In this document: piece by piece, positions 30,901-39,951 of the stretch | How the letters are laid out: every line of letters starts with the position of its first letter | Position numbering within the stretch: the first letter of the stretch is position 1 | Assembly (NCBI GenBank): GCA_033557835.1 | Contig: JAWQRO010000396.1 | Coordinates: forward strand, 1 to 39,951 | Length of the DNA stretch: 39,951 nt | Reading direction: 5' to 3' | DNA from: Helochares maculicollis | Taxonomy: Eukaryota > Arthropoda > Insecta > Coleoptera > Hydrophilidae | Notes under the pieces: model-generated | Databases searched by the model: none | What the model was told of the DNA's origin: nothing | Seen by the model: only the letters and a program-made list of their open reading frames with translations | Made by a program: the position numbers and the translations under genes

Positions 30901-33900
30901 TTCATTCCCTAACTGTTTTTGTTTTCACAGTTAAATGAACATGTCTGTTTATCCAAGAAAATAGTTATGTTTATACATTTTAATTCCAAATATTTTATGC
31001 TTTTTTTTTAATATACCAATGAGAAACTGTTCTTCCTTTTCACAGCACTATTACTTTGGCAGTAGCTATATTTTCTCTGGGTTAGCATATTTCTAATTTT
31101 CCACAACCGGTCATGATTTGGATCTTCTGTGTTCGGGGTATAATGAGGTATAAAATTGCTCATCTTTACACCAATAATCTTTAATTGTACCCCTTTGGTC
31201 ACAGCCCATATAGATAATTAAAGCTAGAAACTTGCAAATGTCACTTCAGGAAGTTCAGCTTCAGAAAGACCTGGGATGTTTTGGTTTCCTTATAACTGAT
31301 GGGTATATCTACATATTAGCTTCCACCACTAATTAATGGAATATTTCTTCAAAAGAATGTGTAAAAACTGATAATAGATAAGAAGTGCTACTTATACTGG
31401 ACGCAACTATTTTATTTATACCAATTTACGGTGGTGTAAAATCTAAAATATTTGTTCAATCTTCTGGCCTTCAAGGTCGAAATTTGGTCTTCATAACTTC
31501 TAATTCAGTTTCCTCTTCTGAAGCAGTTACATCAATTGCATCTTCTATATTTTCATATGAATCGTCCACCATGATGATTTCTTTAGTCTTTCAAGTTCAC
31601 TTGTGTTTCCATCGTGAGGGTATAAAAAAATATACAAATTTATATATATTTCGTAAACTTGATCTCTTTAGACTTGTTTTTGTATTAGACATTTATAAAA
31701 GCCTGAGAAAATAATATTCATTCCACAACAAGTTTGCTTGAAAAATGTATCACAGATTTCACTTTGAAGCGAAGAGGTATGATAATGATATCATCGTTGA
31801 AGCGATGGGGTCTTAGGACTATCTACGAAGTAGTATGGTAGAAAGTGAAACACTGGGCAACGAACATGTCAGCTAAGTCAGTGAAGGGTTGATATAATTT
31901 TGGCTTAATGCTGTTGGTAAAATTGTGAGACACCATAAGTGACTGTAACAGGTGACCAACACTGCGAGTATCTCAATACTCAAACAGCAAAAGAACCGAT
32001 CTAACCCTTTCATACTTTAAAATTTATAGATGATAAATACTTTTTATTGACCCCAACAAATCTGTGATTATCATATGAACATATAACAATTGACTGCATA
32101 TCTATTGTTTGAAATGTTTACTACTTGCATGGTTTCTTCCATTTAATTTGCTGCATCATGAGGGGACTATGCTTAAATAAACCAAATATGTATCACATAT
32201 GGATCTCGAGATTGATTGAATGGTACCCAAGAGACACAAAACGACCAAGGAAACGTCTACATAACAGATAGGACCGAGACATTAGAAAGATCGCTGAAAT
32301 AATTTGGTTCAGAACAGCAAGTAACCTTGCCACATTAAAAGATCTAAGAGAAAAATACTTAACAAAATGAAAAGTGTCACCATAAATCAGATGTTCATGT
32401 TAAATATACCAATAAGTCCCCTCTTCCGGTAGTAAGACCTAAAGGTACCAAAAGAGGACAATCTGTGTATCATTGCAAATAAAAATTAAAAAAAAAGACA
32501 AAGAAAAGGATTATTAAGAGACTACACCCTGCAATATGGGTTGCAAATAGCTGAACATGATGATTTTACTAGTTTAATAATACGTATTCTCACTATCAAA
32601 TTGTGACCAGATATTGTTGTGATAGTAGCAAAACTACTGCGATAATTTATTTTCATCAAAATAGCCTACTTGACTAATTTATTGTTAAAAATCTTGCTGC
32701 ATATAATTGAAAAACCATTTTATTCTCTATTTGTTTATTGATTAGGTTTCTATTAAATATGAAAAAAATATATATTTGATGGTTAGAAGTTATTAAAAAA
32801 AACATAGTTTGACCGGTCTTTGTATGATTTATCATGAACCGTAAAATTATTTTGTGTGTATTACATATATGTTACAACATGCTTGTTAAATGAAAAATTT
32901 AAAAATACGATAAAAAAATTGTGCGCTCTGTGTGGCTGCAACTATCATAATTTTCTAAGAAAGGAACATATTTTAATTATCGTTTGTTATATATACGGAT
33001 GTGTTAAATTACGAGTAAATTATCTGAACAAGTAAGAAATTTTCATTATATGTATATATGAAATTCCATACAAAACTGATGATATATGTATATAGGTGTA
33101 AGGAGGACATCTTTTAAGATGGAAATAATTTTTAAAATGTAGGTTAGCAATTTTTTCTGAAACGGCTTAAATTTCTATGAGTGCGCACATGAACTACTTA
33201 TCTTTAATGTGCCTCATAAAAAAAAAATCAACAGACAAATTGTATCTATAAATAAAAAGATCGTTAAAAATAAAATCCAATAAAAATGAAAACAATTGAA
33301 TACTAATGTGTTCTTTTTTCAGTTTTCGATTATTCACCGGGACGAAAGAACCGCTTAAGAGTCTACGCCTGGGGCTTCTCACACACAGGAGCTTTGGGCA
33401 TCCCTCTGAAGGAAGAAAAAGGACAAATCATCTCAAACACCGATTTCCCAAAACGGTTAACTTTCGCTGAGCTAAATGACGTCATTGGTGTATCCACTGG
33501 CTTTGGCTTTACTGCTTTTGTAGTAAAAACTGGCCAAACACATCTATTATATGCAACTGGTCTAAATACGGATTCCCAAATTGGATACCATGTGCTAAAA
33601 AATAAAACCAAGCATCTTGACTCACTAACTATCCCCCAGCCCGTTAATATTCCAGCTAGCAATCAGGAGTCTTTACAAATTTCTGCTGTTTCGGCAGGTA
33701 GAGCCCATATGCTTGTCTTAACTGATGAAGGCTTATTCACTTTTGGAAATAATGCTTATGGGCAATGCGGGAGGCAGATAGTGGATGATGAGAAGTACAA
33801 CGGAAGCCAATTCGTCCATAAAATTCCGGAAGTGGACGGTAAACAAGTTATTGGCATCGAGGCCGGACAAGATCATTCGTTGGTGATTGCTAAAGATGGT

Positions 33901-34545
33901 TCAGTTTATGCAACGGGATGGGGAGCAGATGGCCAAACTGGCTTAGGTCACTTCAACACCATTGGAGGATTTTCTCCAGTTAAGGGCGACATTGAAAAGG
34001 AGCACATCGTAAAAATTGCTTGCACGTCTGATTTCGTCTTGGCTTTAAATGAAAAGGGACAGATATTTGGATGGGGTAATACAGAATATGGGCAAATACC
34101 GAACTTTTCCGCCCAACAGTGCAGCAATCCTACTTATATAAACACAGAAAATCTGGGGAAAGTGGTGGATATTGCTACCGGCGGGACCTTTTGTATTATT
34201 TTGACTGAAAAGGGAGAAGTTTACGTCTGGGGTTTCGGGCTTTTGGGGATGGGACCGAAAGCGAGCCATTCTGCAAAACCCGTTCAGTTACCGTCGACGC
34301 TCTTTGGGTTAAACGACTTCAACCCAGATAATCGGGTAACGTCCGTTGCCGCAGGGTTGTTCCACATGGCGGCGGTGACCAATAACGGGGAACTTTACAT
34401 GTGGGGCCGTAATAAATGTGGGTGCCTTGGATTTGGGAACGATAAACCCCAATATTTTCCTCTGAAGGTAGCAATAGGAGCTGCGGTTCAAGAAATCCAC
34501 TTGGGTGCTGATCATAGTGTTGCACTTTGCAAGGCTTATATTTAA
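27887..34545 (+). CDS. RCC1L: RCC1-like mitochondrial protein (RCC1L/WBSCR16 type), two coding exons, complete
   Basis: The spliced CDS is 27887-27998 plus 33323-34545 (112+1223 = 1335 nt, 444 aa plus stop), joined in phase 1 across a 5.3-kb GT-AG intron. The family acts in mitochondria: the human protein is linked to mitoribosome large-subunit assembly and to 16S rRNA pseudouridylation, and has been described as an exchange factor for OPA1. Residues 1-37 are basic, without acidic residues in the first 29, and contain RRCFSV, a plausible processing site. RCC1 blades follow: VYAWGFSHTGALGIP (51-65, very like vertebrate RCC1L), then AGRAHMLVLTDEGLFTFGNN, AGQDHSLVIAKDGSVYATGW, FVLALNEKGQIFGWGNTEYGQ, GGTFCIILTEKGEVYVWGFG, AGLFHMAAVTNNGELYMWGR and GADHSVALCKAYI. 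The length is close to the human 464 aa. Cytosolic RCC1 or HERC-type proteins are less likely because of the presequence and the WGFSxxGALG start. Confidence 0.92.
28905..29020 (+). pseudogene. Degenerate duplicate of RCC1L exon 1 inside intron 1
   Basis: Starting at TTGCACAAATTTA (28921), the sequence follows exon 1 (same block at 27908, offset 1013 bp) to its end: TTGTCAAAAGAAACTACCTC against CTGTCAAAAGAAAATACCCC, then ATAGACTCACAAAAAGCGGA against GTAGACACAGAAAAAGCGAA, and TAAATTCC against TAAATTACC. Translated, LHKFSSSLVRQYVFVKRNYL matches LHKFNSSQARRCFSVKRKYP. The copy lacks the ATG and first codons, and the donor CCTGGTGAGTG is replaced by CCATAATAAG, so it cannot act as a first coding exon. 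Weak similarity seems to continue into the downstream intron. Confidence 0.8.
29315..30260 (-). pseudogene. Mariner transposase relic, antisense in RCC1L intron 1
   Basis: Read on the minus strand from 30260 downwards, changing frames give TTTAKTVRKINQALGNDT (N-terminal HTH), EDPVLSQTVRGIAEKLGVS (second HTH), KWVPHDLNNWQK, then IVTCGEQWILYDSR, PKAKTH-KKTMVTVWWSAADV, QPGQPITAESYFEEIHEMY, GPILIPDNARLHV, DLSPKAYHLFKH and LAKVH at the end. The order is that of DD34D mariners. The first catalytic Asp is Gly (TCGEQW for TCDEKW) and the third is Ala (SPKAY for SPTDY); the second, in PDNA, is kept. Stops and frameshifts are present. The terminal inverted repeats were not identified with confidence. 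Confidence 0.82.
30270..31640 (-). pseudogene. piggyBac-type transposase relic, antisense in RCC1L intron 1
   Basis: Minus-strand readings, from high to low coordinate, give an acidic N-terminal stretch (MVDDSYENIEDAID, about 31570), LSEAELPEVTF-SF, FLALIIYMGCDQRGTIKDYW (about 31230-31170), NHDRLWKIRNML (about 31110), PRENIA...VIVL-KGRTVSHWYI (about 31080-31010), KIFGIKMYKHN (about 30975), RRVEGDG-KIFKDNNFS (about 30840) and IKPRRVVEDYDTMMRYDKSY (about 30570). This is the DDE_Tnp_1_7 (piggyBac) order: LxGIxKxPxxxDYW, NDRLxKIRP, PGExxxIDExLxxFKGRxxxxQYxxxK, FGIKxY, DNxxTS and KPxxVxDYNxxMGGVDxxDQ. Catalytic Asp residues are substituted (TAKVI for IDESL; KDNNFS keeps one). Frames shift repeatedly, so it is dead. 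Confidence 0.78.
31700..32160. other. Intron sequence, nothing recognised
   Basis: Part of RCC1L intron 1, between the piggyBac relic and the LINE tail. No domain or repeat was identified. Confidence 0.3.
32165..32372 (+). pseudogene. LINE 3' tail fragment in RCC1L intron 1
   Basis: From 32215 one frame reads IEWYPRDTKRPRKRLHNR, a stop, then DRDIRKIAEIIWFRTASNL and DLREKYLTK before TGA at 32368. This matches the C-terminal WxPxGKRxRGRPxxRWxDDI...WxRxAxDRxxWKxLxEAY signature that closes ORF2 of several LINE clades. It is a short 5'-truncated copy, as is usual for target-primed insertions. Confidence 0.65.
32380..33322. other. Last part of RCC1L intron 1, AT-rich
   Basis: No genes or elements were recognised. 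It ends in a good polypyrimidine tract and acceptor (TTCTTTTTTCAG). Confidence 0.4.
33323..34545 (+). CDS. RCC1L: RCC1L coding exon 2: the whole beta-propeller
   Basis: The acceptor TTCTTTTTTCAG precedes TTTTCGAT. The exon is open for 407 codons to TAA at 34543 and encodes all RCC1 repeats without further introns. Composition is clearly less AT-rich than the flanking intron. Downstream, the first canonical AATAAA is only near 35010. Confidence 0.93.
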
Positions 34546-34870
34546 GGTGGCTTAGACATTAGCTGCGGATTGGCGAAAATTGTGATAATATTTTAATTTT
34601 CTAATGTTATTGTCATGTTATTTGCTTTATATAAGTTGTTCATTTAAATTTTTTATCTGTTAGGGATCATCCAAATGATAAAATCATGCTTTGCAAATTG
34701 AATCTTCAGCAACTTTTCTAGTGTTCTGTCCCATTTCAGCTACAGTCTTTTTTGTGTTTATAATTTTCAAAATTTTTCATTTCTTTTTAATGGTTTCGGG
34801 ATTTTCTTTTCCATTGGCTCACATGTTTGGAATGTGTCAATTTTTACTTATGCTAATTTACTGTTTTCTA
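34546..34870 (+). other. 3' flank and probable 3' UTR of RCC1L
   Basis: AT-rich with no coding potential. No AATAAA occurs in the first 400 bases; the nearest canonical hexamer is near 35010, so the 3' end may use a variant signal or lie further downstream. Confidence 0.3.
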
Positions 34871-34877
34871 AATTTTT

Positions 34878-34952
34878 CCGGAATGGGAATTGAACCCTGG
34901 TTACCTGCGTGACAGGAGGGGGACATTGACTGCTACACCACAAAACTCGATA
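34878..34952 (-). pseudogene. tRNA-Asp(GTC)-like pseudogene or tRNA-derived SINE head
   Basis: On the minus strand a 75-base stretch has a D-arm-like GGTGTAGCAGTCAATG (box A), an anticodon loop CTGTCAC (GTC, Asp) and a T-arm GGGTTCAATTCCC (box B), at the spacing of a real tRNA-Asp. The anticodon stem has two mismatches, the T stem has two, and the acceptor ends (GTTTTGT and TCCGGAA) do not pair. It is therefore not a functional tRNA gene. It may be a tRNA pseudogene or the promoter-bearing head of a SINE. Confidence 0.5.
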
Positions 34953-34959
34953 CATACGT

Positions 34960-35985
34960 TGCTCTTTCTAAAGCTAACATTTTTATTGCGTGTAATAATG
35001 AAAATATAAAAATAAAAGAAGATAATAAACAGTTGAATAAGGTGCTAATTTAACTGCACAATCGACTTCGACTAAAACTGTGTCTCTGAATAGATATTAC
35101 TGCATTATTTTTCAGTCGAACCTACTACTTTTATTGATGAAACAATATGTTTAAGCGATGATCAAAATAAAATCATATTGCCAGGATGATCCATTAAAAT
35201 TGCTAAAATTTATACAAGCTCTATGAATCTTAAACGCACTAACTGACTTGTCACTTCTCAGTGTGTAAGTTGCAATTTGTTGATGTTTGTTTAATTTGTT
35301 TCATTTCAGTTTATTTAAAAAACTTAAATTGGATTGTGAATGTATGACATGTACATTTGTCCTAGTTTATTTGCATCTGTTTTATAAAATGCCAAATTTT
35401 ATCAATAAAGATTTTTGTAAACTTTTTGTATTTTTAATTGAATATCATTTTGTATATTGCCTAGGTATTGCTCACAGCTTTTTTACATAATTTTTAGAAT
35501 TTCTATGATTTATTTTATGTAACTATTGGTTAATATATGATTGAACTAGCTATTAACCGCAGCTTTACTTGCGTGAAGTTTAGAACTTGTTTGATTTTTT
35601 TAACACTTTATTGGCTATAGTAAGATATAATAAGGTTTCGAATTGCACCTCTAAAATGATCGTTGATGCTACCAAGCGTTTATAAACGTTTTCATTTCAA
35701 AGCATTAAAGAAGCTTTAACTTTTAACCAATTTTTTTATTTTACACCTTGTCTTTAAATTTTTTCAGAGATTTTCTGAAAAATTATTGCTAAACAAATTA
35801 AAGATGCATACATTTATTTTGCTTGCTCATTTTCTTAGTTTACCCAGTTAGCTTTTACATATAAGGAAATGCACTATTGAAGCTAAAGAAAGTACTGTAA
35901 TAATATTGCAACTTTGCGAAAAAGTCTGTGCAGAAACAGCAGAAAATTAAAAAACTTCTACGGGCGACTTTTACTACATTTTCAC
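34960..35985. other. AT-rich intergenic stretch, nothing recognised
   Basis: No gene was supported. The ORF at 35287-35490 is AT-driven and without features. Confidence 0.35.
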
Positions 35986-36270
35986 TTTTTACATTCCCGT
36001 ATTACTATACGAGTTATAGTAGAAGGAAGGTATTGGGATCATAAAAAAAATTCGGGCTCGACATTTTGACGGATCTGCAAGTTTTGAGTGCCCCTGAAAC
36101 TATTTTGATCATTTTTGTCATGTCGTATGTATGTCTGGTGAGGAGAAGAGGGGGCCATCGCTCCACCTTTAAGCCCACAATTTGCTCCGCATTCTTCATT
36201 CTCCTATTACTATACGAAGTATATTAAAGGGAAAGAATTGGGATCTTGAAAAAATTCAATGGTCAAAGTC
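35986..36270 (+). repeat. Palindrome-headed interspersed repeat, truncated copies C and D head to tail
   Basis: Copy C starts TTTTTACATTCCCGTATTAC with the dyad TACTATACGAGTTATAGTA (about 36003-36021). It continues with GGATCATAAAAAAAATTCGG, TTTTGACGGATCTGCAAG and TTTTGAGTGCCCCTGAA, in line with copy A, and breaks off near 36190. Copy D restarts at about 36200 with CTCCTATTACTATACGAAGT and GGGATCTTGAAAAAATTCAA, then loses similarity. Two heads within 210 bp suggest a truncated tandem or a nested insertion. Confidence 0.65.
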
Positions 36271-36279
36271 AGGCGTTAG

Positions 36280-37240
36280 AATCCGGTCCGCGGCAATTTA
36301 CTTTGTTTTTACTACAATTAATTTTAAATCCTATTTTTGATTCTGATGAGAATAAAATAAATTATAATGTCACATTCGTTTACAACACAAAAAAATATGC
36401 GTTCTTATAAAATTATATTACAAAATATTAGATTTGAAAAATAATGTTGGCTAAGAAAATTTGAAAATTACAAGCATGGACATGTAAACTTCATATTAAG
36501 TATCTTTCTTCTTCTTCTATTACATTCGGCGTCGATTCTTCTTTGTCAGTTTTGCTTGTTAGTTTTTGAATTGACACTTTTAAATTAGACTTTTATGCAG
36601 GTTTACAAGTTTTAAGCAAAACAATTCATTCCTAAGTTTTGGTTTCTGTTGTAATTTTGGACTCCCAATCCCCATAGTTTAATCGCTCATTTTAAAGGAA
36701 AACCTTTTCTTTATTCTTTAGCTTCAGGACAAATATCCTGACCAAAATTCATAGCAAGCAACTAACATCAGCTTCAATTCGGTTTCGTTTTGTTTAGCCT
36801 CGAAAACCAACTGAAAGAATTAGTGAAGTCCTAACTTGAATGATTATTGAAATGGAATTTGCAGTAATTTTTAATTCATCTACAACTCGAAATTTATTCT
36901 ACTGCAAATCGTTTCGCCGGTTCCGTGGCTATTTAAACCAGAGCTTTGGTAGAAATATAACTTAATAATGATTGGTAGGCCGGTAAACGACAGTTAAACA
37001 AATTTCTTATCGCTTTGGGGAGTTCCAGCCTCAACTGAAATTAATAGTATTTCAATTCTGTTCAGAATCAAAAAACGTTTGTAACATCTCAATTGAGTCA
37101 AGTGCATTTTTCAGTATCTATAAAGTTTGCGGTCAAATGCTCCCCCAAACTAACATGGACCGTAAAGAATTCTAGGTTTTCCTCTCATGGTATAAAGTCT
37201 AATTTTTTAATAACTTGCCTATTTCATATTTCATTTTTAG
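36280..37240. other. AT-rich intergenic stretch, nothing recognised
   Basis: No coding region or recognisable repeat. A short pyrimidine-rich CTTCTTCTTCT run occurs near 36508. Confidence 0.35.
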
Positions 37241-37242
37241 CA

Positions 37243-37672
37243 ACATGAAGTCTTAGTCAATAAAATTGAAATCGCCACTTTTGAAACGTTAAAAGCAGCG
37301 TTCACAAGTCTTGACAGCTGGAGCAAGATCGCCGTAAGTGTTTCGAAGAATTCGATGACTTTCCGATGCCTTTTTCTTTTGATTGAACAAGAAAATCATT
37401 ACTTGTCGTAAATGTTCTTTACTAGGCTCACAATGCGACATGTTTAACAGGATAAAGAAGTATGCTACTAACTCGTAAACAACTAAACGAATATGAGGTT
37501 TTGTAGTGGACAGTCTTACCAAAAAATGTTCGCTTTGGGTTTCAATGGTTAATTCAATAGATTTCATGCGCCATCTCTTGATAAAAAGCAGAAGAAAGCC
37601 CGTAAACGAATACGTGCAAACAAATAACATTCCCCTCGAAACTTGAGAGAGGTATTTTAAGCAATTATACAT
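37243..37672 (-). pseudogene. Mariner N-terminal fragment (HTH region)
   Basis: On the minus strand the open frame 37672-37289 ends with MSHCEPSKEHLRQVMIFLF, NQKKKASESHRILRNTYGD and LAPAVKTCERCF. After one stop the same frame reads RFKSGDFNFID. This is the N-terminal HTH of a mariner transposase (LRxxLLFxFNQxKxAxExHRxxxxxYGxxAxxxxTCxxWFxRFKSGDFD). The catalytic domain is missing. The part of the ORF before MSHCEPS is probably the element's leader, since it has no transposase similarity. It differs in sequence from the mariners at 0.6, 29.3 and 39.4 kb. Confidence 0.7.
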
Positions 37673-37675
37673 CAG

Positions 37676-39300
37676 CGAAGAAATAATAGAAGTGGAAGGC
37701 TATGAAATAACAGAGAAAATGACAATCACTGAGAAAGAACTGGGGGAGAGATTGGAAACATTGAAAAATAGGAAAGCAGCCTGAGTCGATAACATACGCG
37801 ATGAACTCTTAAAATATGGTGGTAAGCAACTGACCATAAAGCTACAAACTCTAGTCAACAAAATCTTGAATGCCTTATAGGTATAGGAAGACTGGCACAG
37901 TCTTCCTATTTCTAAAAGAGTCAAAAAAGTAGCCCGGAAAGCTATAGAGAAATAACTCTTCTAAGTACATCTACGTAGTTACTCATCAGCATTTTGAAAG
38001 AAAAGCTAGACCTTGAAAACAAAAATAGAGTAGAACAGCAGGGCTGTAGAAAGAATAGTTCAAACGCAGACGCCATATTCATTATTAGACATTTTGAAGG
38101 AAAAGTCAATAGAGTTCAATAAACCCACTTACATCTGCTTTGTAGACATGACAGAAGCTTTTGATAAAGTGCGGCTGGAAGACACTCTGAGATTGCTAAT
38201 AATAAGAGAAACATCATCCAATATAGTAAAATTAATCAAAAATCTGGACACAGGAAATATGATCAAGATCAAAGCAAGCCAACACACAACCGCCAACATT
38301 CTAACGCCGGGTGGAATTGGGAAAGGGGATAGTTTAAATACATTCCTGTTTTATCGTTTCAAAGATGATATAATATATGAGGTGTCCTCAGAGGGTCTTG
38401 GATATAGGATGAACAACAATAAAGTTGTATAATATGTTACGCTGATAATGCGACAATTATAGCAGAAAAGGAAACTGATTTGCACAGGCAGCTCTATTAA
38501 TTTCATCTAGTTAGCCAACAACTTAACATGACCATATCTGTTGACAAAACAAAAGCAATGACGTTCTGCAAAGAGCCAATCAGGTTTAAACTAGAGGCGG
38601 GTACTTAGCCCATCGAAAAAGTTGGACAATTTAAATACCTGGCAATGGATATGTCCAACTGTGAAACAGTCAAAGAGCTAATAAGCCAAATTGATAAGAC
38701 GGCAGCTCTCTAAGGATACTCGAGAGAGATTGAATGGTCAATCTAATATATGCGCAATGACACGAAAATAAGAATCTACAAAGCCTGTCTCATTTTATAA
38801 CATATGGGATGGCGTCACGGGAGGACACCTCCAAGACTAAAAGTATGCTGCGAGTTAGTGGGATGAGAGACGCCAAGAACTATTTTGGGTAAGACTAGGA
38901 AATATTGGAGGAGAAATATTGAAATCCGAAAGCAGGGTGGTATACTGGACGTTGCAAGATGGGGGAGACAGAGAATAAGGGTCATATGCAGACGATGGAG
39001 ATTAGCAGACTATCGCCAATAGCGCTAGAGAGTAGCCCAGCAAGCACACGTTTCCCTGGAAGACCACATGAAAGATGGCGAGACAACTGGCTGTCTACTT
39101 CACAAGACACTCCCTGATAACGGCTTCAGAATTGACAGCTGAATACCTCTAAAACAAGGAACAGAAAAATAAGATCCGGATCGACGCATACAATTCGAAA
39201 ATCGGCGACCAATTAAGTGAATATCATCCCAAAGGTGAATCAAAAGCAAAAAACCAAGTTAAAGCAGGTCCAAAATCAAAGTGATGTTGACTTTTTGTTT
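37676..39300 (+). pseudogene. LINE with readable reverse transcriptase, inactivated
   Basis: In order: IIEVEGYEITEKMTITEKEL, LKNRKAA(stop)VDNIRDELLKYGG (block before the RT, usually KAPGPDGIPNELLK), EQQGCRKNSSNADAIF (EQAGFRxxxSTxDxIF), then 38094-38432 with YICFVDMTEAFDKV (catalytic Asp at 38145-38147), GGIGKGDSLNTFLFYRF (GVRQGDxLSPxLFN) and GLGYRMNNNKVV. A frameshift leads to CYADNATII (38435 on; YADD box with the second Asp changed to Asn), then VDKTKAM, FKYLAMDM and a C-terminal RPHERWRDN. Several stops are present. The better preservation suggests a younger insertion than the LINE at 465-2565, which shares the same general layout. Confidence 0.82.
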
Positions 39301-39366
39301 CGATTATAGCGGAGGGGTCCGCTATGAATATTTTCAGTTGACAAATCTCTGGCGAGAATTATAGTA

Positions 39367-39951
39367 TACGAGGTGTGTTCAAAAAGTATCGCGAATTTAG
39401 TGTTTTTTCAAAAATTATTTATTTATTCATGAATATCTATTTCGTCCCCTTCAAAGTAATCCCCATGAAATATTATACACTTGTGTCAACGTTTTTGCCA
39501 ATCTTCGAAGCACTTAAAAAACTCAATTTCCTTTATCTTGTCCAGCTCCTCCTTCGGTGCCATCTTTATTTCGTCAATATTGCGTAGCGTCGTCCTTTCA
39601 TGGGCCTCTTTAGTTTCAGGAACAAGAAAAAGTCACAGGGGGCCAGATCTGGGGAATATGGTGGCTGCGGCATCATTAGTCTGTTGTTTTTGGCCAAAAA
39701 GTCGTGCACAAGTAACGATGTGAGAGCAGGGGCATTATCGTGGTGTAAAAGCCAATTTTTGTTCTTCCACAAATTCGGGCGTTTCTGGCGGATTGCTTCA
39801 CGCAAATTGCGCATTACTTGGAGGTAATATTCCTTATTGATCGTTCTACCTTGTGGCAAGAATTCACGATGCATCACGCCCCTGCAATCGAAGATAACGG
39901 TAAGCAAAACTTTCACAGTCGACCGAACTTGGCGCGCTTTTTTCGGTCTTG
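39367..39951 (-). pseudogene. Mariner element, 3' part, comparatively well preserved, cut by the window edge
   Basis: From the window edge down to 39566 the minus strand is open for 116 codons. It contains LLTVIFDCRGVMHREFLPQG, LHHDNAPALTS and PPYSPDLAPCDFFLF. Exactly 34 residues separate the Asp of HHDNA and the Asp of PCDFF, the DD34D signature of mariner. After GRRYA a one-base loss shifts the frame; the continuation reads IDEIKMAPKEELDKIKE, FFKCFEDWQKR, a stop in place of Trp, then HKCIIFHGDYFEGDEIDIHE and the natural end. The terminal repeat candidate is CGAGGTGTGTTCAAAAAGTA from about 39369 (plus strand), next to TA. It is inactive because of the frameshift and stop. The first catalytic Asp lies outside the window. 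Confidence 0.85.

Noticed and set aside
34878..34952. Functional tRNA-Asp gene
   Set aside because: Acceptor ends do not pair, and the anticodon and T stems each contain two mismatches.
1..39951. CRISPR array, phage or bacterial defence system
   Set aside because: Regular repeats with unique spacers are absent, and the genes are intron-containing eukaryotic ones. The repeat fields are satellite-like.

Overview
This is a piece of an AT-rich arthropod genome, most likely an insect. It carries spliced genes with GT-AG introns, several mariner lineages, a piggyBac relic and non-LTR retrotransposon (LINE) relics of types common in insects. The order cannot be fixed from the sequence; a beetle-like genome would fit, but that is a guess.

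Two host genes are well supported and stand head to head. On the minus strand, 20384-25628 encodes a complete ER-resident protein disulfide isomerase of the ERp57/PDIA3 type. It has four coding exons and 492 residues, with a signal peptide, two CGHC thioredoxin active sites and a C-terminal KTEL retrieval signal. On the plus strand, 27887-34545 encodes a complete RCC1-like mitochondrial protein (RCC1L/WBSCR16 type). It has two coding exons and 444 residues, with a basic presequence and a seven-bladed propeller type of repeat pattern. About 2.3 kb separates the two start codons. A third, unrecognised intronless gene candidate of 154 codons lies on the minus strand at 10000-10464, with a CpG-richer stretch upstream.

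The rest is mostly transposon debris and local repeats. From left to right: a LINE 3' end (1-310); a second LINE split by a complete but dead mariner (465-2565, mariner 646-1913); a 268-bp tandem dimer (3.9-4.4 kb); copy A of an interspersed repeat headed by a palindrome (5355-5840); an unassigned GC-richer block with eroded coding character (6.0-6.7 kb); a 27-bp minisatellite (8.3 kb); a 3.5-kb pyrimidine-rich array with ~400-bp higher-order units (11.3-14.8 kb); a diverged long direct repeat (17.5/18.2 kb); copy B of the palindrome repeat (18.8 kb); and a 181-bp dimer (19.35 kb). The ERp57 first intron holds a LINE RNase-H/C-terminal relic, a 225-bp dimer and a 12/24-bp simple array. The RCC1L intron holds a degenerate second copy of RCC1L exon 1, an antisense mariner, an antisense piggyBac and a LINE tail. 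Downstream of RCC1L lie a tRNA-Asp-like pseudogene, copies C and D of the palindrome repeat, a mariner N-terminal fragment, a LINE with a readable reverse transcriptase, and a comparatively well-preserved mariner cut by the window edge.

No CRISPR array, bacterial operon or defence system is present. The points most worth a second look are the duplicated RCC1L exon, the palindrome-headed repeat family, the higher-order pyrimidine array and the unrecognised 154-codon gene.
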